Part shown: positions 52,449 through 62,079 of the stretch, in pieces
How positions within the stretch are numbered: position 1 is the stretch's first letter
Layout: the number at the start of each line of letters is the position of its first letter
DNA from: Fomitopsis serialis
Lineage: Eukaryota; Basidiomycota; Agaricomycetes; Polyporales; Fomitopsidaceae
Reading direction: 5' to 3'
Length of the DNA: 64,000 nucleotides
Assembly: GCF_022376445.1 (NCBI RefSeq)
Contig: NW_025954962.1
Span: 1,763,907-1,827,906, forward strand
Made by a program: the position numbers and the translations under genes
The notes under the pieces: model-generated
Databases searched by the model: none
What the model was told of the DNA's origin: nothing
Seen by the model: the letters and a program-made list of their open reading frames with translations, nothing else

Positions 52449-53239
52449 ATGACTTTCTATCAGTCTGCATCGTATGATGTGTATGTACGCGAGCAATGCC
52501 TTCTAACTCGTTACTCACGTCAATGATCGTTGGCAGGGGATTCCAGGAAAACGACAAGTCTCGCGAAATGGAAGCCTTTTCAATGCCATCATCGCCTTTG
52601 GATCGGGAAGCGTGCGTACTATGGCCCGCGTTATGCATTCAACATGGCCATAGCCTTGCTGCTGATGTACTTTCAGTACGTCATCCTACCCCCGACGGTC
52701 TACATCCAGTAAGTGAGGTGACTATTCCTCGCGCCATCCTGTACTGAACGACCTGCCAAATAGATCACCACCCGCTCAGGATGGTTACAGCCCTGCAATG
52801 TACGCATTTCACCCGTTCTGAGGACGGTGATGACTCAACTGTCCTGCTAGGTACGACAACCCTGACACTATATGCCCTCCGTAAGCCCATTTTCATCGTT
52901 AAAGTCTGGCTGTACTGAATCCTTCCTTCAGTGATCAACCTACTGGCAATTGGCCCCCCTCTGCTATGTACGTTTTGCTCCACGATGTAACGTTGCGTAA
53001 GATGAACTCATTCTGTTGTAGCCTCTCCCCTCAGTCGCACAATCCGCCTGGTTTCCAGTAAGCAAAACGATCGAAGTGGATTGGAGGCTGTGCCTCATAA
53101 CACAGCAGATATCCGCCTTCGGGCGATACATTCCGCTTTGGATCTATGTTGCAGTGCGTTCTGTCTGTTGTATCGATGGCCGACGGTATTAAGACTCTAC
53201 TACAGGCAGTCATCCCTTGGAGAGGTGGTCCAGCAGTGA
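52449..53239 (+). CDS. Small proline-rich protein encoded by nine mini-exons
   Basis: I do not recognise this gene. A consistent model has exons 52449-52478, 52537-52611, 52677-52708, 52764-52799, 52851-52880, 52932-52967, 53022-53057, 53109-53153 and 53206-53239, giving 117 residues and TGA at 53237. The start is MTFYQSASYD and the end SSLGEVVQQ. Exons 4 to 8 are 36, 30, 36, 36 and 45 bases long, all multiples of three and all in phase 2, each coding one Pro-rich unit (SPPAQDGYSPAM, YDNPDTICPP, DQPTGNWPPSAI, LSPQSHNPPGFQ). A TATA-like box lies about 80 bases upstream. Because these exons are length-divisible by three, a second frame also stays open and would give a hydrophobic stretch (TLTLYALLINLLAIGPPLL); the choice depends on the donor after codon 10 (52479 or 52481). 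The splice-site series supports a real gene; function unknown. Confidence 0.55.
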
Positions 53240-53685
53240 GTGGTACCGCTTTTCTACATCCTCTGCAGTCTGCTCAACAGGGGATACAGGGTCGGAGGCT
53301 TCTTCCCAATGGCCGATGACGGACGCGATGCCAGAGCCCCAATGACCCGCCCTACGAAAGTAAGGCCTAATCGGCCCAAGGACGATCCTGGCTGCGCCTG
53401 CTGTGTTATTGCTTGAAGTAGTCTTGAGGGATGATACCACTGATACTGCCTGTATACCCTATCCCTCTCGACTGAACTATGCTCGATGTGCGGAAACAAT
53501 GTCATGTATTATAGTTTGCCAACCAAGCTTGGACCGACGTTATTTTGAAATTTGCTAGCGCGAATCGTTAGTACATACTCAGCTGATCGTACGTGCTCTT
53601 TCGACTCTGCTTATTGAAATATTGAATAACCATGAGCTGAGGAACTCAGATTGATCTCCCAGTTCGAGGCATCTCTGCCATTGAC

Positions 53686-54333
53686 ATGGAACCCACTAGC
53701 TCATGGCATGTTCTCCACATCGGCCAGGGACACCCACCTTCCAAGAACGCGTGCTTGAAGCCGCCGACGAGAAGGCTGTTGTTCCACCATCAAGCACTCG
53801 CCGGAGCGGCCGACTCCGTAGTTGCTCGATTTATTCTCGCATAGACCTGATCCGCCGACGAAGTCTTCGAACACAACATACAGTTGGCCTTCCACCAGTC
53901 GTACTACCCCAAGGAGTGCCGAGCACCGCCAACGGACCACGGTATGCGATGGTGTCTCCGTTCCTGAGCGGTCAAGGTAAACACCACTAAACTGGGTTCT
54001 GCAGTTTATACTTCGAAGACCGGCGGGGCGTGCCAGCGCCATGAGCAAGAAAAAGGTCCGTCCGAGGGGGCTGTCCGATGCGTATGATGCCTTGATGTCT
54101 CCCCCCGGGGCCGCATTGAGACAGGCAGTGTCGCATAACTCCCAACTATCGCCGACCATCCGGCTATTGGGGGCCGGGCTCGACTTGGATGTTGTCTCGC
54201 CAGTGACAATGATCGGGATCCACCGTACGTTCACGCATCCGTACGAAAGTTGCAAACGTCACCCTTTCCTATAGTCAGCACCACAAGAACACCTCTGCAA
54301 AATATTCCCCATAGCTTACTCACCTTGCCATGA
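53686..54333 (+). CDS. Possible small hypothetical gene
   Basis: I do not recognise this gene and its structure is uncertain. The best exon runs from a CTGCAG acceptor at about 54,003 (FILRRPAGRASAMSKKKVRP) through LSDAYDALMSPPGAALRQAV to SPVTMIGIH, where a GTACGT donor and a TAG acceptor join it to LSTTRTPLQNIPHSLLTLP and a TGA at 54331. An upstream exon ending at a GTATGC donor (53,941) probably precedes it; the ATG at 53686 is one possible start, but a stop then needs an intron. The minus strand has an uninterrupted 184-codon frame across the same bases, but without motifs and with no splice context I consider it a shadow. Confidence 0.35.
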
Positions 54334-54733
54334 CTGTCGTAGCAGCCCAAGGGGTATACTACACGATTACATCACTGACATGATTCATTATCTGTACGCC
54401 ACTGAATATCGTTCCAGCACTGTGTGGTCCAAGTTCCCAGGCGATTCTTATTCGAGAGATCTGCCGCATCACGGCCTCGCCAACTTCGTATGTACTTACG
54501 GCGTGTGCCTCCACTTACGCTGCGCTGCGGCCAATCCCATGTTTCACCGCGGGCAATTCGGACCCGCTGCGCCTCGGCGAGTCAAGCCCTGGTGAAGCCT
54601 GTCTTGATAAGCCGTCGAGACCACAGCACGTACTTGCTATATAACGCGGACCCACTCACTGGCACGGACCCCATTCTTCCACACACTTCACTGTCGCGGA
54701 GACCCGATCATAAAGTTAGTCCGATCGACCATA

Positions 54734-55092
54734 ATGTCCACCCCGATCGTCGAAAACAAGGCCATCATCGACCCCGCGGTCGACTCTGCGGATGTCGTCG
54801 CTGATCGGCAGCCAGAGCTCGCGGAGCCAGAAGCCGCGAAGCTCGACCTCGCTAGGTGCGTAGTCAATTCCTACTCACTCGACGACCTTCCGTGAATTGA
54901 CTGTCGCTTGTGCTGGTCGTAGTGAACCGGAGCCAATCGCGCAGCCTCCGAAGTAAGTCTTTGATGAGCTCGATGTTACCGTACAGTCACTGACGGCTAT
55001 GCAGTGGCTGGGGTGGCCGCGGGCAGCTAAACAAGCCTACTGTGGTGAAGCCGGTCAAGATCACGAAGCCCACGAAGCCTAGTACGAAGTAA
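54734..55092 (+). CDS. Small 79-residue hypothetical protein with Lys/Pro/Thr tail
   Basis: Three exons (54734-54855, 54923-54952, 55005-55092) with clean GTGCGT and GTAAGT donors join to 79 residues and stop at TAA 55090. The first exon is acidic (MSTPIVENKAIIDPAVDSAD, later LAEPEAAKLDLA), the second codes SEPEPIAQPP, and the third has NGWGGRGQLNKPTVVKPVK followed by a repeated KPTKP-type basic tail. No signal peptide or membrane segment is visible. The acidic-then-basic layout suggests a disordered protein, perhaps nucleic-acid or membrane binding, but I infer no function. Its small exons and short introns resemble those of the other lineage-specific genes nearby. Exon 2 is 30 bases, again a multiple of three in phase 2. 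Confidence 0.6.
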
Positions 55093-55300
55093 ATCACACA
55101 CGGTAACGCACGCACCTCATTTCGACGCCAAGAGCTCTGCACAAACCAGTCATTCTTGCAGCGTTCGCTTGTACCTTGTACCATCATCACCGTCTCGTCT
55201 CATCACCATACGATATGAATTCGTATGTATCTGAAGGAAGGGCCACCGGAAACCCTTGTACACCATATACGCTCGTGGCAAACCGTAATGGACACGCCCG

Positions 55301-56791
55301 TCATTGCTTCTGCCGGCTCTCCGGTCTGCGCATCGGCATACTGCGGAATATCCACGCCTCCTTGCGCGAGCCCCAGAACATGGGGTCTTTCCTGCCCAGG
55401 GGGATGCTCCCGTCGAGCTTGAAGCCCGCGCTGTTGAAGAAGCGCAGCATGCACGCGTAGAACAGGTTCCGCTCCGCTTCGCGCGCTGTCCACAGAAGGC
55501 GACGGCACGATCGGACATGAGCATGAGTGGGACGGAGGGGGGAGAGAAGCTCACATCGGAAACCCTCGCGCTTGACTTCGATGACATGCACGCCGTCCTC
55601 GTTCGCGCCGTATGACATCACCTTGCGCGGGAACATGGGCCGCAGGCTGGACGCGAAGTCCTCGACGAGCTCCCGCGGCGCGTCGAGCAGCGTGAGCCGC
55701 ATCTTGGACGGAGAAAACATTGTCGCGAAGATCTTCACGTCGGGGTCTTGCAGCGTCTCGACGAAGACCAGCTTGCCTGGCCTCCTCTGTGGTTCGTTGA
55801 GTGAGTGGGCATACCAGGATGACCTGGGATACTTACTGGACTGCCTGTTTGGATGGTCGTCACATGCGAGTAGCCTTGGCGAGCGAGGACGGTGTAGAGG
55901 TTACAGATGAGTCGTTGGGCCCTGCGCAGAGAGAACGTGGTCGTGTCAGACGAGGTGTCGCGGGCGTGCAACTGCTGCCCATCTCACAAAATGGCATCGA
56001 GGCCTACACTAGTCCACGGCCCTCTTGCAAACCGTACTCGCCAGTTGTCTCCTCGACTGTCCTCATACTCAACGCCATGGGGCCACATGGGTAGAACAAG
56101 TTCCCGCAGGTCGTCCAGGGTAGTCTGATACGCAATGTTGTCTATTCGCAATTCACCGGCAGAATGCAACGACACAAATATGTGGTCTGTACAGGCAGAG
56201 AAGAGCTATTACATAAACGCAATTGTACCCGAAGAATTTCTCGTCCGTACCAGGAACAAACGCGGGCACCGAGCCTGTCCTGCTCTTTGGTCTCGTCAAG
56301 GAATTGACTCGTTGTCGTGACTCGTTGGTGGACCGCCTGACCAGTGGTACGCCACCTGTAGAAGCCGAGCGGTCCAGTTGCTTCTTCATGGCAGACCTCA
56401 GAGGAGCGGCGGGGGTGCCGGACCGACTAGGCGAGGTCTGGATAGTCGGCGCGGCGGATGCAGTCCGACCTTGACTGAGCTTCCTCCGCACGGGCGCCGG
56501 CGTCGGATACTGGGCAGGCGGCTCATACGGCGTCGCAGGGTAGGTTGGGAAGGGTGCCGCTACATTCTGAGGATGATGATAAGACGGGTAGGGCGTGAAC
56601 TGAGCATAGTAGGCTGCCTGCGGCTGGGTGTAGCCAGTCTGGGGATAGTACTGGGGGTCGCCGTTGTGGTAGGCCTGCATGGCTGGCTGCATGTGAAGGG
56701 ACCGAGGAGGAATGCCGGGGGAGGCGGAGGCAAAATCGCTGCTTGGGTTTGCGATATAGGCTTCAGGGCGGGCGCCTGAGAAGACTTGCAA
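55301..56791 (-). CDS. Conserved-looking basidiomycete protein of unknown function
   Basis: The N-terminal part is disordered and Tyr/Gln/Pro-rich (YYPQTGYTQPQAAYYAQFTP, then VRRKLSQGRTASAAPTIQTS and basic Ser-rich stretches). After an intron comes a folded domain: ELRIDNIAYQTTLDDLREL, LPMWPHGVEYEDSRGDNWRV, FARGPWTSVGLDAIL, AQRLICNLYTVLARQGYSHV and, after another intron, MRLTLLDAPRELVEDFASSL, RPMFPRKVMSYGANEDGVHV and IEVKREGFR. The end, NSAGFKLDGSIPLGRKDPMF and SRKEAWIFRS, precedes TGA at 55301. This pattern (WRV-FA, short arm, IPLGRK...RKE-WIF) is familiar to me from uncharacterised Agaricomycete proteins, but no named domain is recognised. The start is uncertain: a TGA lies upstream of TLQVFSGARPEAY, so either a further exon exists or translation begins at the internal ATG near 56,693. 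Confidence 0.65.
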
Positions 56792-57424
56792 CGTGCCGGG
56801 TGCAGGGGTGAACGAGGCAGGTCATGGGCAGCTCCTGGGTACAGCGAGGCCGGAGAACTTGGCAGCGGCTCTTATACGTACTCGAATGGCACGCAGCGAT
56901 ACCCGGGCGGTCTGTGGCACTGGCAGGCGTGCCCACGGCCCAGAGGTGGTACGAGCGGGAGATGGGCGCAGGAGGCCAAGAGGCGAGATCGGCATTGGGG
57001 ACAACCTGCTCTCGGGGTGTACGGGGTCTCGCAGCCACTCACGCGAAGCCGAGATTATACAAGCAGTCAACGACACCAATCCTATAGATTATGAAGCATT
57101 TCTAAAATGCATATTGAGTAGTCTGTGGAGTTTTGAGTGCTCCATGCTGAAGTCGTCGAAGCGTGACGCTGAGTAGAAAGCTCGAGATGTATGCACGTGC
57201 CTCACGCGGTCATGTGAGCTGGGCAGGTTGAATGCGCACTTTCCCGTGAGCGCTAGGGGCGCGACCTGCGACGCTCTCCAGGTCCTGTTGACTGCGCGTT
57301 GCTCCAGTGTCCTCAGTCGCTTGCCAGATAGGGGCGTCGTCGTCGCCGATTTGCAAATTACGAATATTCCTCATAACACGCTGGACTGCCATGGTCGCCT
57401 TCGCACAAGAGCGACCCCGGGCCG

Positions 57425-57981
57425 ATGTTCGACATCGACGATGTTTGGACGACCACAGATAGCGCGGATTTCGCGTCTTCTTTCAACGAGCTCGATTCTG
57501 GTGTGTCTCATCTACCTTCTGGTGACTTGCCAACCGGATCCTTCAGATGACGCACATCACCCCAGTTTTGCACATGCACAGAACCTCCCCCCGATTTACT
57601 CCTTTTCTACTGCGTCCGGAATCAATACCGAGTTTTGGTCTCAGAGCTCGCTGCATACGCAATTCCCGTATGCCGTTCAGCCATCATCTCCTCTCTCGGA
57701 AGTCGAGCTCAACATTCAGCAAGCCTCGCTTTCGTGGAGACGAGAAAGAAGTGCTGCATGTCTTGTGTCCCCGGTGCGATGTATGGATCTGCACCAGTTC
57801 AAAGTCACAGCAGAACCCAGAGCCTCTCGAGTCGCATATGCGGCGCCGTAAGTGCAGACCTTCTGCGGTTCTCGACGCGCGCATTCGGGCGGACGCAAAC
57901 ACCGCCCCGGGCTGCGAAGCAGTTGAAGTTGGGGTGCCGTTTGGAGCTTCAATTGCACACTGGCATAATGATAGTTTGTAA
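57425..57981 (+). CDS. Small Cys/His protein, possible zinc-binding
   Basis: I do not recognise a family. Three exons (57425-57500, 57547-57667, 57720-57981) join in frame to 152 residues, TAA at 57979. The N-terminus is acidic (MFDIDDVWTTTDSADFASSF), the middle is Ser/Gln-rich (NLPPIYSFSTASGINTEFWS), and the third exon contains VLHVLCPRCDVWIC with an aromatic residue, then PLESHMRRRKC. The spacing C-x2-C ... H-x5-C could bind one zinc ion, as in atypical C2H2/C2HC fingers of fungal transcription regulators. The last exon has a GTATGC donor before it and an ACATTCAG acceptor, so the splice is solid. The gene ends about 280 bases from the transposon. A non-spliced reading would end at 57851 and lose the Cys/His motif. 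Confidence 0.55.
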
Positions 57982-58019
57982 TTCGCGCGTAAGTAATGTT
58001 ATGTACAACATTACAACAG

Positions 58020-58150
58020 ACATGACGATACATGACGAGCGATCCGACAGGCGAAAAAGCAATACGATCTATGAATGATACGAGCGACGAGCAATACGAG
58101 GGATGAGCGATACCAGCGACGAGCGATACCACGAGCAACGATGAGATGAG
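58020..58150. repeat. Degenerate minisatellite (CGAGCGATACGAGCAATACGAG type)
   Basis: About a dozen imperfect copies of a 12-13-base unit of the form CGAGCRATACGA lie between the zinc-binding gene and the transposon. The array is AT-richer than the element next to it. It may lie in the 3' region or an intron of the disrupted minus-strand gene. Confidence 0.65.
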
Positions 58151-58270
58151 TGGGTACAACGAACAGAATGCGCAGTGCACCACACGAACGTACAAAACGC
58201 AAATGTCTACCTTCAACCTTCTTCGACGAGCACGAGGGGTACTCACTTCGTGTCATCTCCGACTTCACGA

Positions 58271-59979
58271 TAGTGCATTGCACGGGTAAACCCCCGGGTG
58301 TCTGGGGGCTTACCCGTACCCGTACCCGCCCGGGTACCGTACCCGCTTCACGGGTACGGGTCACGTGCGGGTACCGCGGGTCTACGGGTCCATGTACGGG
58401 TGGACGAGCGAATAGGTGGGCGAGTGGGGGGAGTGTGCAAGAGGGCGGGGAGGCTCGCGCAGGCGGGCGGGCGAGCGAGCGAGTGTGCGGGCAAGTCGGT
58501 GGGTCAACGGTGCACCCGTTGTCCTCGCTGCCATGCCCCCACCCTCCGTCCTCCCCGCTCGCCGTCCTCCGCACTCGCGCTCGCGCATTCCCGCCATCCG
58601 CCCGCGTGTCCCCCGACAACTCTGCACTCGCAGACGGGAGCGTCCGCGCGCTTCCCGTCTGTACGCGCCGCCCGCCCTCCCGCCTCGTTGGTGTGCCCGC
58701 CCCCAGTCGTCCTACGCTCGCCCGGTTGCCCGCCCGGCGTTCATCGACCATGTCTGCGTGCTGGGCATTTGCCCAGCACGCTCGTGGTTGGTATGCGTGT
58801 GGTGCTCGTCCGCACCGTGTCCCCGTCCGTGCCAGCGAGCCTGCCTGCTCGTTCTCCCGCCTCGCGGCGCGCGCGTTCGTTGGCCGTGTCTGCACGCTGG
58901 GCACTTGCCCAGCGCGCTCGCGGTTGCCGTGCGTGTCGTCATCCAACGCGCCCGCCCACGCCCGTGCCCGCGGTCCACCCGTCACGCCCTGTGCCTACCT
59001 GCTCGCCCACCTGCTCGCCCACCTGCTCGCCCACCTGCTCGTCCACCCGCTCGTGCGTCCACTCGTCCACCCGCTCGCGCGTCCGCTCGTCCGCGTACCC
59101 ACGCGTCCGGTACTCCACCGCTCACGCACTGACCCTCGTTCGTTCGTGCGCGCGGCGCCTGCTCGTCGGCCGTGTCTGCGTGCTGGGCATTCGCCCAGCA
59201 CGCTCGTGGTTGACGTGCGTGCGGTGCTGGTCCGCGCCTTGTGCCCCTAGCTCGCCCGCTGGTCCATCCTCCGCTAAGCCCGCTGGACCTCCCGCTCGCT
59301 CGTCTGCCTCTGCGCCCGCCTGCTCCCTCTCCCGCCTGCACGCTCCCTCTCCCGCCCGCATGCGCGTTCGTCGGCGCGTGCTGCCGCCTGCTCGTCGGCT
59401 CGTTCGTCGGCCGTGCCTACACACAGGGCATTGGCCCTGCGTGCCCGTGGTCGTCGTGCGCGCATTGCACGTCGCCGGGTCCTGCGCCTGCCGTTAGTGA
59501 GCTCGCGCGTGTGTACCCAGACTCACCTGTCCCTCGCTGTCACCCTGGCCCTCGCTGTCACCCTGGCCCTCGCCATCACCCTAGCCCTCGCCCGTCCGCT
59601 CCTCGTCTACGCATGCCGTCCGTTCGTCGTCCACGCGGCACGCCTGCATTCGTTCGTGGCTGCGCCCAGGCCCGCGGTGTTCATCGGCTGTGTTTGTGCG
59701 CGGGGCCTATGCCATGGGAGTTCGTCGCGCGCGCGTGCGCCGTGTTGCGGTGCTTGAAGCCGGGAGCGAGTCGACCTGGTGGAGGGCGAGGGGATCAGGC
59801 CTCAGGCCTCAGGCCTCAGGGGCCCCGCGAGTTTGGGCGCTCGCGAGGTTCCCTCTTTCGGCAATACCCGCACGGCTGCAGGGCGGGTATGCGGGTACGA
59901 AAATCGCTACCCGGACCCCTACCCGCGAGTACCCCTACCCGCGACCCGCGCGGGTTGGCCGTACCCCTGCAATGCACTA
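58271..59979. mobile_element. Non-autonomous hAT-type DNA transposon, 1,709 bp, with 8-bp target-site duplication
   Basis: The element begins TAGTGCATTGCACGGGTA and ends with the inverse TACCCCTGCAATGCACTA. The terminal inverted repeats match over 12 bases, then mismatch at one base and match for five more. It is flanked directly by identical 8-bp copies of CTTCACGA at 58263-58270 and 59980-59987. Eight-base duplications and short TIRs of this kind are hallmarks of the hAT superfamily. Subterminal DNA on both sides is rich in GGGTA/TACCC motifs, as in many hAT-derived elements, which could be transposase-binding sites. No transposase-like frame is present: the 300-400-codon open frames on both strands are low-complexity shadows of Arg/Pro/Ala-coding repeats. 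The element should depend on a transposase elsewhere. The TIR identity and perfect TSD suggest a fairly recent insertion. Confidence 0.9.
58739..59720. repeat. Dispersed hairpin-repeat family inside the transposon
   Basis: Five related units occur with the core TCGTCGGCCGTGTCTGCG followed by a palindrome and CTCGTGGTTG. The hairpins are at 58756-58781 (12-bp arms GCGTGCTGGGCA, perfect, 2-base spacer), 58892-58917 (one mismatch), 59177-59202 (11-bp perfect arms), about 59419-59444 (changed to an ACAGGGC/GCCCTG version that still pairs) and a decayed unit near 59,690-59,717. Spacing between units is irregular, 130 to 290 bases. Confidence 0.8.
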
Positions 59980-60345
59980 CTTCACGATGATGCTTTGTGT
60001 CACGCTCTCGAAACATCTCCGCCCACATCTCCGCCTTTCGCTTCAAGTTCTGCACGTCATCCTCACTTTTGCTCGCCAGGGGAACTTCCTTGCATATCGC
60101 AGCAGCAGGTGGATCAGGGGAGAACCCGCAGAATTGTCTCTTGAATGTGGCGAAACGTTGCAGTGCGGTCGAGACCGCGCCAGCTTCGATGACCTCAATT
60201 AGTTCGCGCAAGGGGACTTCGTCCAATTCTGTTCCCAGATTGTTGAACGGAGCCGAGGCTAGGAATTTGGACCATGCCTCCCTGACACCGTCTTGCGCAT
60301 ATACATCGACATTGTTCTTGAGCTGAGCCTCGTTGTATGCATGCC

Positions 60346-61017
60346 AAGCTCATCAGCAAATGTGCGCGGGTTCTGAGGGCGCCTGAGGGATCTGAGGCGT
60401 CTGATCCGGTGCCTGAGAGCTCTATCGCATCTGACGCAATCGGGCGTCTATGGCCGCGCCGTTCGTCCCTCTCCGTCTGCTCGTTCCGTGCTCGTTCTCA
60501 GAGCGACGCAGTCCACTCAGACCCGTCAGACCCGTCAGACCCTCCAGGCGCGACCTCAAGCCACCCACATTGAATCTCCCCCAAGTCCACTAGGCGCCTG
60601 CCCTAAACTGCGCCACGCTGGCACCTCGCCACGTCATCGTTCCCTCGCCTCTCTGTCTCGTTACTCGCCTTTCAAGCTCTCCCACCTCTTGACTTGTTCC
60701 CCCGCGCTGTTCGTCGCTGACACGCAGCGGCTGCAGAAGCCTGTCGCGACGCGCGAGGCGTCTGGAAGGGTGCATAAGCGCCGGCTTGCCCGCAGCCACG
60801 ATGCACAGCGAGCGGACACCATTGCGAGGGCCGCGCCTCCCACCTCCGCCATGCCTCCCTCGCCTCCCTTCTCACTGCCTCTCCAATCTTTTACATCCAC
60901 ATACACCAACCCTCAGGCAGTCTATTTGCCACCACCTTCCCAGTCCGCCCCCGCTGTCCCAGCGTCACAGGCGTCCCAGGCGTCCCGGCGCGACAATGGC
61001 CCATGGGACATCTGGTC
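60346..61017. other. Region with only low-complexity frames
   Basis: Short tandem repeats of GTCAGACCC occur at 60,521-60,545 and CTGAG-rich sequence before it. A 233-codon plus-strand frame is Ser/Pro/Ala-rich without motifs and overlaps the 5' region of the dehydrogenase remnant. I support no gene here. Confidence 0.4.
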
Positions 61018-61860
61018 GAAAACCCGGGCCCTCCCCGCCACGTCACTGCCTTCTCGCCATGCCTCAGCCCTCCTACCTCGCCGCCCCGCGCTCTGCAGCT
61101 CTCGGACGCGCCAAACGCATGCCGAGCACGCAGCACGTACCCATGACGACCGCGCGGAAGAGCGGGGTCATCTATTCTTAGTGCTCTGAGTCCGGACCCC
61201 TGCCTCACGGAGACGATCGTTAGCGGAGTGATGGGTCCGCCCATCGACCAACTCACCGCCGACGGCTTCGACCTCCAATCCGGCACCAACGTTATTGGTC
61301 CGTATTCTTTCCTCATCTGCCGCATGCTCACCTCCCCTCCCCAGGTCACTTCCTCTTCACCGAGCTGCTCATGCCCGCGCTCACCTGACCATCACGCACG
61401 CGTCATTACGACCTCCTCCTCCGGCGTGATGCTCGGCGGGATTGACCTCGACTCCGTCCGCGACGGTCCAGCCCGGCGCCGATATTCGAAGGAGATGGGC
61501 AGCGCAAGCTGGTGAACTTTCAATTTTAATGTGAGGGTAAGTGAGGATGCCGGCTGAGAGGTGCGGGGCGGTAGGGGAACGTGATCGTGGCGCGCGAGGT
61601 GGCGAAGCGGTATGGAGGGAAGAGGATCATGTCGATCTCTCTGGACCCAGGTGCGTGTCGTCCGTCGACCGGCCCTGTCTCGCCGGCAGGCTCGGGACCG
61701 TGCTGACTCTCGCTGCAGGGAACATCGAGACCAGATCGAGACCGACCTCCAGCGGTACTACCTCGGTTTGCCCGGTCTCGCGGGTGCTCTGACAAAGGTC
61801 ATTGTACGTTCCCTTCTGCGTGTCCCTCAGTGACTCGTCTCTGACCGTGGGTGATGGTGA
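61018..61860 (+). pseudogene. Remnant of a short-chain dehydrogenase/reductase gene
   Basis: The pieces resemble fungal SDRs of the retinol-dehydrogenase/WWOX type. After ATG at 61059 (MPQPSYLAAPRSAALGRAKR) the sequence jumps to SGVMGPPIDQLTADGFDLQS, corresponding to the segment after the NNAG motif. The Rossmann TGxxxGxG motif and the following beta-alpha units are missing. NVIG then splices to HFLFTELLMPALT, where a stop and frame change follow; ARVITTSSSGVMLGGIDLDS is found in another frame, including the catalytic-serine region. The next part, VAREVAKRYGGKRIMSISLD, lacks the expected YQSK catalytic Tyr/Lys segment, replaced by unrelated bases (61,490-61,570). IETDLQRYYLGLPGLAGALT ends the homology. 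So the gene is broken by an internal deletion, at least one frameshift and loss of the active site. Confidence 0.7.
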
Positions 61861-61991
61861 CGAAACACTACGGATGGTGGCCGCCGCTTTCCCAGTCATC
61901 CTCTGCCATCCTACCATCTCTCGGGCATGTGCGATGCACGCCGAGGACCTACCGCACACGCCGGGCAATCCCGCACAATACCTGACTAGTC

Positions 61992-62069
61992 GCGAGCTTG
62001 GACCCTCCGCGCCACGCCACTGCCTTCTCGCCCTGCCACAGCCCTCCTACATCGCCGCGCCGCCCTCTA
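61992..62069 (+). pseudogene. Second copy of the dehydrogenase 5' end
   Basis: This segment repeats, about 974 bases downstream, the sequence at 61,018-61,095 around the start codon of the dehydrogenase remnant (shared CCACTGCCTTCTCGCC and CAGCCCTCCTAC). The start codon ATG is CTG here (62033), so the copy cannot start translation in the same way. Nothing downstream matches the rest of the gene. It looks like a partial tandem duplication. Confidence 0.65.
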
Positions 62070-62079
62070 CCATGCGGTC

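Larger units (their letters stand above)
58243..60345 (-). pseudogene. Hypothetical gene interrupted by the hAT-type element
   Basis: On the minus strand, 60345-59980 reads NEAQLKNNVDVYAQDGVREA, WSKFLASAPFNNLGTELDEV, LRELIEVIEAGAVSTALQRF and LKRKAEMWAEMFRERDTKHH, a helical, coiled-coil-like protein of unknown family. The element then breaks the frame. Across the left flank the codons continue for EVGDDTK to a TGA at 58243-58245, or to an overlapping GTGAGT donor, once one copy of the 8-bp duplication is counted. So the insertion lies near the 3' end of a coding exon. The 5' part is not clear: no ATG is found in frame, an acceptor-like GATGAG lies at about 60,350, and the DNA farther right (60,360-60,600) is GTCTGA-repeat-like. 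Before the insertion this may have been an intact gene or already a fragment. Confidence 0.6.

Noticed and set aside
53210..53505. Minus-strand candidate exons with PIRPYFRRAGHWGSGIASVI and a C-terminal EDVEKRYHSLLDHLSKG
   Set aside because: The sequence looks protein-like, but no donor and acceptor pair joins it in frame to the ATG at 53505, and it overlaps the end of the better supported plus-strand gene.
53701..54255. Uninterrupted 184-codon minus-strand frame
   Set aside because: No motif, and a plus-strand exon with usable splice sites covers the same bases; I treat it as a shadow, with limited certainty.
58011..59497. Open frames of 324 codons (-) and 366-399 codons (+) inside the transposon
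   Set aside because: They overlap on both strands, are Arg/Pro/Ala-rich and follow the repeat units exactly. They arise because GC-rich repeats contain few stop codons; no transposase motif is present.
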